Source of the DNA: Smallanthus sonchifolius
Lineage: Eukaryota; Streptophyta; Magnoliopsida; Asterales; Asteraceae
DNA length: 64,000 bases
Direction of reading: 5' to 3'
Assembly (NCBI GenBank): GCA_023525975.1
Contig: CM042038.1
Location: 9,549,272-9,613,271, forward strand
The notes below the pieces were generated by a model, which searched no databases, had not been told where the DNA came from, and saw nothing but the letters and a program-made list of their open reading frames with translations. Numbering within the stretch: the first letter of the stretch is position 1; the number at the start of each line of letters is the position of its first letter. Below are positions 1-9,847 of the stretch, piece by piece. The position numbers and the translations under genes were made by a program.

Positions 1-106
1 ATTCAAAACTTAAAAGTGGAACAAGATAACCATAAAACTTAAATGATAATAAAACACTAAATATATCAATCTCTTTCTTTGGTGCAATCTCTTCTTCTTG
101 ATCTTT

Positions 107-430
107 TGTAACACCCTTAATTGGAAAACCAATTATTAAAAATTTTTAAACGCGCGAAAGCTTTTGTCTCAAGGAATTTTTTTTTATTACTCCTCGCGTA
201 CCGCTAGGGATCAGGGACATCCCTTCGCGTACCGCGAGGGAGTCCCAAATCACCACAACCGGAAACCAGGTCTCTCGCGTACCGCGAGAGACCCTGACTT
301 GTTTCTCGCGTACCGCAGGGAGCCACTCAGCTGTCCAGTTTTCACACTTAGCCAAATTTTCATCTTTTAACAAACCAACATAACTCCAAAATTATCCCCA
401 ACATTTGAGTTTTGTTTCAAAACTATATAC
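107..430 (+). repeat. LTR-like segment with CG-rich hairpin repeats
   Basis: The segment opens with TGTAACACCC, the same first ten bases as the LTR of the intact Tekay-type element at 33901. It then carries four copies of CTCGCGTACCGCGAG or close variants at about 193, 234, 274 and 305. That 15-mer is the exact reverse complement of the hairpin repeated in the Tekay LTR. The rest of the sequence does not look alike by eye. I read this as the start of an older, related LTR; its far end was not found. The alternative is a piece of another repeat that shares the hairpin. Confidence 0.5.
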
Positions 431-775
431 AACCATTATAACACCAAAATATGTTTCAATTTGGTCAATATACACCACATTAATGGATTTTTTTCCTTTA
501 AAATCCCAAAAACACCCTATATGCATACGAGAACCCTCCACGTTTTGGACTTGACATTGACCTACATCGGAGCTTTCCCTACATAACCACATTAACATAT
601 CACCGTTAGTAATGACGATAAACATAACAAACAAGTACTTATCACTTGTTTCCACCCATTCACCCATTTGACCCGTTTACACCCAATTGGTCAATTAAGG
701 TTCATAACACTTGCATTTCCCCTACAAGTTTCATTTATTTCATTTGTCACTCATGTGTCATCACCCATTCACCCA
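431..775. other. unassigned non-coding sequence
   Basis: AT-rich sequence with many CACC and CCAC words and no coding potential I trust. It probably continues the LTR-like segment on its left. Confidence 0.4.
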
Positions 776-1000
776 TTTGAAGTATTTCACACTTCTTATT
801 GGGTTTTCAACCTCTTGGTGCGAGTACCACAACTCGTCTTACCCACACTTGGAGTATTTGACTCCAAGTCCACAATTTGAAGTATTCCACACTTCTATTT
901 AGTTTACAACCTCTTGGTGCGAGTACCACAACTCGTTTTACCCACACTTGGAGTATTTGACTCCAAGTCCACATTTTGAAGTATTCCACACTTCTATCCA
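776..1000 (+). repeat. 100-bp tandem repeat, 2.2 copies
   Basis: Units begin at 776, 876 and 975 with TTTGAAGTATT and run through CTTGGTGCGAGTACCACAA and GGAGTATTTGACTCCAAG. The first two copies differ at a few bases and the third is partial. No protein is implied; open frames here are products of the repeat. Confidence 0.85.
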
Positions 1001-1019
1001 TCAATTCACCAACATATCA

Positions 1020-1200
1020 CATTATGATTGACTATATACCACATATGTCAAATACACCAAATTCTCCACATTTACATATTTGTTTGACTATTTACCACAT
1101 AAGTTAATTACACCAATTTCACCACATTCACATATTTGTTTGACTATTTACCACATAAGTCAATTACACATATTTACCCCATTGCACAATCAAGTTTGGA
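1020..1200 (+). repeat. 56-bp tandem repeat
   Basis: Units starting TGTTTGACTATTTACCACAT lie at 1081 and 1137, with a more diverged copy just before at about 1027. They form part of the same non-coding block as the 100-bp array. Confidence 0.7.
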
Positions 1201-1986
1201 CTATTAACTACATAGTCTAATTTCACCACTTCCAACATATAAGTTTGGCCTTCTATCACTAAATTGAATTTAATACAATTTCACACATATTACATTCAAG
1301 CAATAGGCATAAACATTCATTTCAACTTATAGTATGCATACATATCACATACACCACACATTTATCTACATTACTAAGTAAGTGCAAAGACACTTACCTC
1401 TTGAGTTAGAAGATCACGCACCACCTTCTAGCTTTGCAATTTGATTACATAAACATGTACACCTAGTTTAGTAATCTAACATACATCACCAACACAATAC
1501 AATTGAGTCCACAACTCAATTTTTATTTCCAACCCAAATTGACCTGTTTGGGTTATTCCGATAACCAAACACCCCCTTTCAATACAAAATCACTTACTTG
1601 AGTTTTCTTTCCAATACCTTGACACTAATTTCTCAATTAATAACTTTTATTAGGTCAATTTGGTGTTCGTTCAAGTGTCTAATACCACCTAAACACTTAA
1701 TCATCACTAATTCAACAATCTAGCATCATGATCCAAACACCCCCAATTTTCACCATATGAACCATAACTTTTCAAAATCAAAATCAAAGGGTTCTAGGAT
1801 GTTAATAACCTCTCTTTATCTTTAGTTTAGCTAGATTATCCACAATATAACACTAATTTACCACATGCATACTAAATTTTTGGATTTCTCCAAAACCCAC
1901 CCACTAACACATTCAAAGATGAAATCAAAGAGTGATTAACACTTACTTGATGTTATGAAGGTGTTATGTGAGCCAAAACCTCCACA
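1201..1986. other. unassigned repeat-like sequence
   Basis: No gene was recognised. Two stretches (near 1390 and 1940) look like minus-strand splice donors (reverse complement GAG|GTAAGTG and CAAG|TAAGTG), but no exon of a known family sits beside them. The block may be the body of a degenerate LTR retrotransposon. Confidence 0.3.
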
Positions 1987-2045
1987 ATTCAAGCTTCAAA
2001 TGCTAGATTCAAGCTTCAAATGCTATATTCAAGCTTCAAATTCGT
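1987..2045 (+). repeat. three-copy short tandem repeat
   Basis: TTCAAGCTTCAAATGCTA is repeated almost three times with a period of about 19-20 bases. The small open frame across it (from 1955) is not supported by any family resemblance. Confidence 0.8.
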
Positions 2046-2503
2046 TTCTCCTTTTTCTCACTTGCTCAAGAACGACCCACCACCAAACAAGTGAGGTATA
2101 TTTTGACTTCCAAGAGTCAAATATGGCAGAATTTGCCATTTACACTTTTGGCCCTTCCACTTTCATTTCACCCATTTGTCTCTATAATTAGTTAAAAACT
2201 AACATAACCCCATTACTAACTTGAAACCCACTTGTTTCAACTTATTTCATAAATATTATTTTCACCATAATATTTATTAAAATATTTATTTATTTGAAAA
2301 CGAAACCCGGATGTTGGTTCGTTACATCTTTTCTCATATTTACCAAAATAAGTGATTTGAAAACTATTTACCAAAAGTGAGTGTTTCATTTTTCCTTGTT
2401 TTTTAACTAATATATTATAATTCTTTTCTTTTTTTTTAATCAATCAACCTATTGTCATTCTTTTTATTTTTTCTACAATCAACTCATTATAATTTATTTT
2501 TTA

Positions 2504-4553
2504 CTAGGTTAAAATCTCGTGTATTACACGAGTTAAATAACTAAATGTTATATATTTAGTAATAAAAAAATTATATTTTAAAAAACCCATGTAATACACG
2601 GGTTGAATAAACCGGTATATTACATTGGTTGAATAAAATATAATGTAATTTGTTAACAAACACATTTGTCAAAATATGTTTTAAAAAATGTAATTTGTCG
2701 TGATAGTTATAAGGTTTGTTAAGTTAGTTTTTAAAACATTTTTTTTCAACTGAGTATTTATTTTTTAATTTAATTGATAAATATTAGTTCATATTAAGTT
2801 AATTTGATTGATGATATAATAGTTATGGGTTAGGTTATAGTAAAAAGGGTTTTAAAAATAAGAAGGGTAAGAAGGATTCTAAGCTTGACATGTGTCATTT
2901 TATTGTTTTTAAAGAGAGGGCATAATGGTCAATGTGTAATATACCAGGTCAGTGTGTAATACATCAGGTCAATGTGTAATACACCGGGTCAATGTGTAAT
3001 ACAAGGTCTGATATTACACAATGATCAAACCTGATATTACACAATGAAGTGATATTACACAATCAGCATATTACACAATGACCTGACATATTTGAGCGAA
3101 TTACACAATAATGAGCGAATTACACAATGAGCTGGAAAACGTAAAACACAACGATGAAAACATATAACACAATGATGAAAAATATTTGACACAATGAACT
3201 TGCATTACACAATGAACTTCTATTACACAATAAATTTGTATTACACAATAAACTTGTATTACACAATGAACTTGTATTACACAATGACTTGACTAATTAC
3301 ACAATGACCAGACGTGGTATTACACAATGAACTTGTATTACACAATAAACTTGTATTACACAATGACCTGACTAACTACACAATGAGCTGGAAAACGTAA
3401 AACACAATGATAAATACATATAACACAATGAACTTGTATTACAAATTGAACTTGTATAACACAATGAACTTGTATTACAAATTGAACTTGTATAACACAA
3501 TGAACTTGTATTACACAATGACCTTGTATTACACAATGAACTTGAATTACACAATGACTTGACTAATTACACAATGAACTTGTATTACACAATGACCAGG
3601 CGTGGTATTACACAATGAACTTGTATTACACAATGACATGACTAACTACACAATGAGCTGAAAAACGTAAAACACAATGATAAATACATATAACACAATG
3701 AACTTGTATTACACATTGAACTTGTATTACACAATGAACTTGTATTACACAGTGACCTGACTAATTACACAATGACCAGACTAATTACACAATGAACTTG
3801 TATTACACAATGACCAGACATGGTATTACACAATGAACTTGTATTACACAATGAACTTGTATTACACGATGAACTTGTATTACACAATGACCTGACTAAC
3901 TACAAGCTGGAAAACGTAAAACACAATGATAAATACATATAACACAATGAACTTGTATTACACAATGACCAGACGTAGTATTACACAATGAACTTGTATT
4001 ACACAATGAACTTGTATAACACATTGAACTTGTATTACACAATGAACTTGTATTACACATTGACATAACCAATTACACATTGAGCTGAAAAACGTAAAAA
4101 AAAATTATTTTTGTTTATAACGACACTATACTCGTTTTAAAGATAAAAAAACGCTCGTTTTTATGGTGTAATTTTTTTAAAAAAATAATGTTGTATGTAA
4201 AAGTTATGAACGTTTAAAAACGAGGGGGGAACTTGATAAAAAGTCAACAAAAGTGGCCAAGACTAAAATACCATTCCAACAACTTTTTCTCCTACAATTT
4301 AATCTCAACCCTAAATCCTTCTCACCCTTCTTACAATTAAAATCTTTTTTACCTGAAACTAATCTTAATAGTTATTTATAATTAAATAATAATTATTCGT
4401 AATTAGATTTATTAATATAAATATTATTATTTAATAAGAGAGAGAAATAGAAAATCTAATATTTAATAAGAGAGAGAGGCGAAAAAATAAAGATGAAGAG
4501 TAACTAGAGAGTGCACGTGTCCTGAAGAGATTTTCATTTATTAAAGTAGTAAT
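2504..4553 (-). mobile_element. non-autonomous Helitron with internal minisatellite
   Basis: Read on the minus strand, the 3' end is CTAG (2504-2507) preceded by a perfect 8-bp-stem hairpin, CTCGTGTAATACACGAG (2516-2532), the arrangement expected of a Helitron terminus. The base outside the 3' end is compatible with insertion between A and T. The other end near 4553 has the degenerate 5' signature seen in relatives in this window (ACTnnnTAATAAATGAAAATC, then GACACGTG). No Rep/helicase gene lies inside. The centre is filled by a minisatellite. The right boundary is approximate. Confidence 0.65.
2890..4095 (+). repeat. minisatellite, about 18-bp monomer with higher-order structure
   Basis: There are dozens of copies of AACTTGTATTACACAATG and variants, each ending in ACACAATG. 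A longer block containing CTAACTACACAATGAGCTG, GAAAACGTAAAACACAATG and ATAAATACATATAACACAATG recurs near 3365, 3640 and 3890, so there is a second level of repetition of about 250-280 bp. Cysteine/serine-rich frames on the minus strand (3372-3554) are translations of the repeat and not a gene. Confidence 0.9.
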
Positions 4554-4559
4554 ATTTTT

Positions 4560-5081
4560 GTTTTTTAGTTAACTTATTATAATATTTTTCTTTATGTTTT
4601 TTAATCAAACTGCTAAATACAACTAAAAGAATCATCCAAATAAATTTTAAAAATTAAACAAAAAAGATAAAGTTTATTTATGTTTCTTTAGTTTTTTATT
4701 TCATTTTATTATGAAAAGTGAATAATTAAACCGAGCAACTCAGATTTATTAAAACATATTAATCAAATTTTTTTATTTATATAGTTATTTCAATTCAAAT
4801 TTCTTATGTATAATTAATTATTATGTCCAGTAATACTCTATTTAACAAATTTGCAACCTTTTAATGTATTCAAAAATCTTTAAAGAAAATTCTTTTCATC
4901 ACACAAAAACATTTATATAATATTCATATTGCATTGGCGTTGCCGTTGTGCCTTTTCTTTTATTCTTTTCTTGATCATTGGGTTTCCTACTTATGTATTA
5001 TATACATGCAAACAGTATGTGAAGCAATTACGAATACACGATACAATCGCAACAAAGTCTTTTGTATTTTACTTTCTTTTT
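4560..5081. other. AT-rich intergenic sequence
   Basis: No gene or clear element end was seen. The frame at 4934-5155 shows no recognisable family and reads across a repeat boundary. Confidence 0.4.
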
Positions 5082-6000
5082 GTAACACCCTAATTTTAAA
5101 CAATTTTTATTATTATTTTCTTTCAAAACCGATCCCAGATTTTCAGTTTTTTTAATATAACAGCGGAAGCCTCGTAATTATATAATATGATAAAATCAAC
5201 TAACCTTTAAAATTTCACATTATATATAAACTGATCTGTTGAGTAAGTAGCATTAAAACTTGATTTAAATAACCCATAATTTATACATCAAAAAATGGGT
5301 CATAAACATAATGTTCGATCCATTACATACCGAGACAGCTATCTGATCCTTTTAATCCTGCACTTGAGATTTACCTGAAAAACATTATTTAAACAACTAT
5401 TAGCCACGCTAAATGAGTTAATACATTTTAACTATGATGTTTTCCATATCAGAATTAATCCATCTCACCATATTTTGATCATGGCTGTTTATTTATTTAA
5501 CTATAAATTTTAACGACCGTTCACCCGGTGGTGACTTAACGACTGGTCACCCGATGGTGTCTTAACAACTGATCACCAGAAAGTGACTTAACAACTGTTC
5601 ACCCGACGGTGACTTAACAACTGTCACCCGACGGTGACTTATCAACTACTCACCGAATGTGACTTAACAACTGGTCACCCGACGGTGACTTATCAACTGG
5701 TCGCCCAACGGTGACTCTTACAACTGATCACCCATCGGTGATTTAACAATTTACCACGCCAATTCCGTGATAACAATTATGTTTCCCCATTACATCGTTT
5801 ATTATAACTCTTCAACTTTCTCCATTTGCATATACTATCACATGACTTTCTAAATTTTTAAACATATCTCTCAAGTTTCTAAGGTTTTAATCTTACCCTT
5901 GCAGAAAATTCTCAACTCTATTGAACTCCTAAATTTTACCACTCAAATTTCGTTTCTTTTTTCTTTTACTTTTTTTATATTCGTTTGTAAAAGTTAGTTT
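5082..6000 (+). repeat. second LTR-like segment beginning TGTAACACCC
   Basis: It starts with TGTAACACCCTAATTTT and includes AACAGCGGAAGCCTCG. This start resembles Gypsy-type LTRs, but it differs in body sequence from the intact LTR at 33901. No second LTR, primer-binding site or open reading frame was found, so this is a fragment or solo LTR with unknown right end. Confidence 0.4.
5510..5760 (+). repeat. 26-bp minisatellite, about nine copies
   Basis: The monomer is close to GTGACTTAACAACTGGTCACC followed by CGACG. Each copy holds a short inverted pair (GTCACC...GGTGAC) that could fold. Copies differ at one to four positions, with some 25-bp units. It lies inside the LTR-like segment starting at 5082. 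Confidence 0.9.
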
Positions 6001-6224
6001 TTTCTATTTTTATTTTGTTTTTTCTAAGACGAATTTGTCGTTTCAAAATTAACTTTTATTCGTGCCGCAATTTATCTATTCTTCAATATCCAGAACCGAG
6101 TCATGACAATTTTATACGTCTCTTTTATATACTTAATCACGTTAGTGTCGTCGTCGCAATGCGCGTAACGATGTTCGCAAACCTGCAGCATCACGCGAGT
6201 TTTAGTTATATACTTAAACACGTT

Positions 6225-6270
6225 AATGTCAACACAAGACCCCGCCGCAACGCGCGGGTCATACTTTTCA
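6225..6270 (+). mobile_element. decayed 3' end of a second Helitron family
   Basis: The hairpin-forming CCCCGCCGCAACGCGCGGG matches the terminal hairpin of elements ending at 56317 and 58694. Here the final CTAG is no longer clear. The start of the element is not defined. Confidence 0.4.
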
Positions 6271-6329
6271 GTTACAATTAAAAGATAAAAACTTAAAATA
6301 TATTGAAAAATTATAAAGCTGTATCAAAT

Positions 6330-6598
6330 AGTACGTTGCAACCCCATCATATTAAACGAAAGGCCACACTTTCATGGAAACGCAACCCCACTAGCGGGTC
6401 TTGGCTCGTGTAGCGGCGTAACTGCTGTCAAGGGACAGCAGACTCCATGGTTTCTTGGGGAACTCCTAACCCCTCGCTCTGAACCCGTGGGGTCCGGTTC
6501 AGACAACATAATGGTCAGGTATTAAGGGGTAATGGGTCTCCAACTTATCGAAGATGCGACTGCCACTCAAAAATGAAAGTTGCCGTTAAAAAAAAAAA
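6330..6598 (+). mobile_element. 3' tail of a LINE-like retroelement
   Basis: A GC-richer island (GCGGGTCTTGGCTCGTGTAG, then GGGGTCCGGTTCAGACAAC) ends in GAAAGTTGCCGTT followed by an A-run at 6587-6598. TTGCCGTT plus poly(A) is a common ending of plant LINEs. No coding part remains. A SINE with a LINE-derived tail is the alternative. Confidence 0.5.
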
Positions 6599-6613
6599 GA
6601 CACTGACTTCATT

Positions 6614-7545
6614 TTTACAGTGGCAGGCAGGCAGCCATGACAATACCTGCAACCAATACCTGCAACCAAACACAAATGATGATATGTTTCAAATCATATT
6701 GCTGATTTATTTAATATGTCTATGTGGTATTCTTTTTCCTTGAATAAAGTGTGAGGACATCTGGACGTGCCTAGTTTTTATTAAGAAAATGATTTAAGTT
6801 ATTTTTGGAAAATTAGAATTTCAAATTATTTCTCTTTATATTTTTTTGTTCTATATTGTTTTTGAATTATTTCCTTGACTTCTAGTATGTTAAGGTTTTT
6901 ATTAGTTCTTTTCTACTTTTAAAAAGTTTTCACTTTATAATTTGGTTGGCTTTTCATGGTAGTTCATAACAAATAATTTGTCTACTTTTTAATAAATCAC
7001 TTTATGTTTATTTATTCTATAGTATTTGAGTTTTATTGATGAATGTTTTCTATGTGAGATTATTAACCATAACGTCATAAACTATCACCATATGCACTGT
7101 CAATTACCTCTATTTACCCCAAGGACGCTAGAAAGACCTGAACTCGAAACCTGAGATACTCAGGATGGGTAATAACACATATATTTGGTATGGTTCAGAT
7201 TTTATATTTTTTTTAGACAAGTGTAGTATTATGTGGTACTCCCTAGACCCTAAAAGTGGCTGTGTCATTTGATGAGATTTTACTAGATATAGTTGTTGTA
7301 TCACTAATGTTATCAATTTCTTTTTTTTATTATCACAAATCTTATAAATATTACTTCAATGACTAAAATATATATTTTATTTATAGATTAAAAATAAAAT
7401 TGAAAAGTTGTATAAAAAAATAAAGAAAAAAGATAGATTTCAAAGAAAGCTACCGATGATTGCATTGCCTTTGGGTAGTTTCGTGGAAATTACAAGCCCT
7501 AAAATGGAGTCTGTTTGGTATTTACAGTGGCAGGCAGGCAGCCAT
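6614..7545 (+). repeat. 25-bp direct repeats upstream of HESO1
   Basis: The same 25 bases, from TTTACAGTGGCAGG to CAGCCAT, occur at 6614-6638 and 7521-7545, and both are followed by a related CAA/ATGATGAT-containing stretch. The sequence between is AT-rich and holds no recognised gene. The second copy lies just before the inferred HESO1 leader exon, so this may be a promoter duplication or an old insertion. Confidence 0.6.
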
Positions 7546-8315
7546 CAACACCAATCACAGATGATAATGAGATAACTCCAAATCGCCCGATTTCCAGCAT
7601 TCTTTCCCGCCTCCATTTATTGCTGCAAAACCCTATATCTATGGATTCTATTCTTCTTGCTGCCATGTTTCAAATTCAACAACGATAATGTTTACACTTT
7701 CACGATTCAGATTTCTGGTACCTTTTTCTCTTGGATTCTCCGTCAATCATTTTATTATTTCTGGATGAAATTGAGATTGGATATGTTCAATTTGGAATCA
7801 GTTATTGTAGATGTTACAGGATTTCCATTTCTTATTAGTTGCCTATTTGATTAGATAATGGATAATCCCCTTTTATGTCTATATTGAAGTTGAAATTAAT
7901 TAACTTCCAATGTTTGGGTATTTCATATTTGGTTGTATTAGCTTTTGTTTTGAGTGTTCTGCTTACAGCTTTGATTTTAGGCCTCAGATTTAGTTCAAGC
8001 TGTAATGATTTTGATACATCTCATATAATGTTGATGGGGATCAGAACAACTATGCACCAGTTTAGTACAGGATGTGTGTTGTGGCATATATGGTAAATAG
8101 GGATCAATTATTAGCATTCTTAATTTCTTATTGCGTTTACTCTAGAGGTTCTTTTATATTTTTTGTGAAATTTGATGATGATTTGATTGGAGTAATCTTG
8201 ACATCTCATATTCCATGGTTTTGCTCTTGAATTGAAAGTCAATTTGGTGTAGTTGTCAATACCCTTTGATATTGTGAATATGGATTCTCCAACATGACAT
8301 TACATTTAAGAATCA

Positions 8316-8730
8316 TAGTAGTCAAAAGCGCATGAGGCGCACAGGCGAGAGCGCCTTAGGTAGACACAAGGCGAGGAACTTTCAAGAGTGCAACCAAGGC
8401 GAAATTTAGTTTTTTTAAATTTATTTTTGTATCTCTATTTAGGTTTTAACCATTTGGGTGGGGATGATGAACAATAAATCTGGCTGTTTTTTTGTGAGTT
8501 ATTAGTTTTGAACTTTTAGTGTTAATTTGAAGATTCTAATTTCTAATTCTGTTAGATTTTTTATTATATTTGTGGTCTGGTACTATTTTTTTTTTATTTT
8601 TAATTTTCTGTGTCTATTACATATATATATGTGTGTGTGTATATATATATATATTACTAGTATTGTGTACTTTTGTCTCGGATGTGCGCTTTTTTGCGCC
8701 TTGGGTGAGCCTTGCGAATTTGACTACCTT
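8316..8730. mobile_element. foldback MITE with GCGC-rich inverted ends
   Basis: TAGTCAAAAGCGCATGAGGC at the left is mirrored at the right by GCGCCTTGGGTGAGCCTTGC ... GACTAC read in reverse complement. The interior is AT-rich and non-coding. Target-site duplications are not clear. It sits in the predicted HESO1 leader intron. Confidence 0.55.
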
Positions 8731-9032
8731 GGTAAGAGCTTGCATTTGTTAAAATAACTTGTATCCATGCTGAGTGTAGCATGCTACATTGTTTTTAATT
8801 GAATGATCATTGTTGAATAAACCAAATAAGTATCTAGGTGGTAGTATCCAGTCTAAAGGCTTCATTAAATATTTGTCAGAACAAAATATTGGGATCTCGT
8901 TGATCTTTCCTCTTCATACTCATAGGACTTTATTGGTTAGTAGTTGGTGTTCATTGTGAAACTCAATTTTAAAGAATCTCTTGCTTTTCTAAAGTCTTGA
9001 ATTGCAGCTAAAGGCTACTTTCACACATATGA

Positions 9033-9296
9033 TGTAACACCCTATGCAAATTCCACATCGAACGTGGACAAGAGAGACGTGGGTTCATAAGGAATACTAG
9101 ACCTCAAATATCACCAACACATTTTGAGCGCAATGGCTGTGGATGAGAACTCCATAGTCGAGCGTGCGCCAGGTGGGAGTAGTACCAATATGGGTGACCT
9201 CCTGATAATAAGTCTCCACCTGGGTAACCAAAAAAATCTGTGAGCTTCTAGTGGGCAAAGCGGACAATATTGGTCGGTATGAGAGGCCGGATGTCA
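9033..9296 (+). mobile_element. Cassandra-type TRIM solo LTR carrying 5S rRNA-like sequence
   Basis: The 264-bp segment begins TGTAACACCC and ends GGATGTCA, with near-matching flanks TATGA (9028-9032) and TATGT (9297-9301). Inside it, GAGAACTCCATAGTCGAGCG and AGTAGTACCAATATGGGTGA followed by CCTCCTG are diverged 5S rRNA sequence including the internal promoter region. 5S-bearing LTRs of this length are the hallmark of Cassandra. The GCGGACAATATTGG motif after the 5S part also fits. No internal region or second LTR is present. Confidence 0.82.
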
Positions 9297-9847
9297 TATG
9301 TGAGGACAATATTGGTCTCTTTTTTTGTCGATTGGGCTATATAACATTAGAATTGGAAATAACCTTCAGTTAAATATTTTTTAGGTTTCCTTTTCGGGGG
9401 TGGGCCGCTTTTGTTGGTCCCAAATGTTTAAGAAAGACGATTATGATTATCGTCATTTTCACCTTTACCAATTTAGTTATCTACTAATTAATAATGGGCC
9501 GTATATGGTGTACATACCTTCATAAAAAAAATTAGGGTTAAATTATTATCTACCTGTGCCGCACTGGCTCACCCACTCTTCCCCAACTCTTTTCACTTAG
9601 GAAGACATCCTTTGGTGGTTCCCAGGTAACATATGTACCAATTGTGTATCTATTGTTTCTATTTTGATCACTGCCGCACTGGAATTTCTTTTGTTTATGG
9701 CCATAATTTATACTTCGATATGTTTACATTGCTGTTCATTTTGCAAACTTTAATGTTCATTGTGAACTTCTAAATAGAACGAATCTTAAAATAAGTTGCA
9801 TGTTTTCAGTCTTATCTGTCAGATTCTGTGATATTGGGGGCGCGAAG

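Larger units (their letters stand above)
7560..9822 (+). other. inferred HESO1 5' leader exon and leader intron
   Basis: A stretch near 7600-7720, rich in CCCGCC and CCATTT and ending TTTCTG|GTACC, looks like a plant leader exon followed by an intron. The matching acceptor is TCTGTCAG at 9815-9822, 25 bases before the HESO1 start codon. The intron of about 2.1 kb carries a foldback MITE and a Cassandra LTR. This is inference from composition and splice consensus only; no transcript evidence is available. Confidence 0.4.

Noticed and set aside
3372..3554. Cysteine/serine-rich small protein on the minus strand
   Set aside because: It is the translation of the minisatellite; the apparent CNTSSLCYTSS pattern follows the DNA repeat.
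9120..9225. 5S rRNA gene
   Set aside because: The 5S-like segment is diverged and lies within an LTR bounded by TG...CA with target-site flanks, so it is Cassandra and not a 5S gene.
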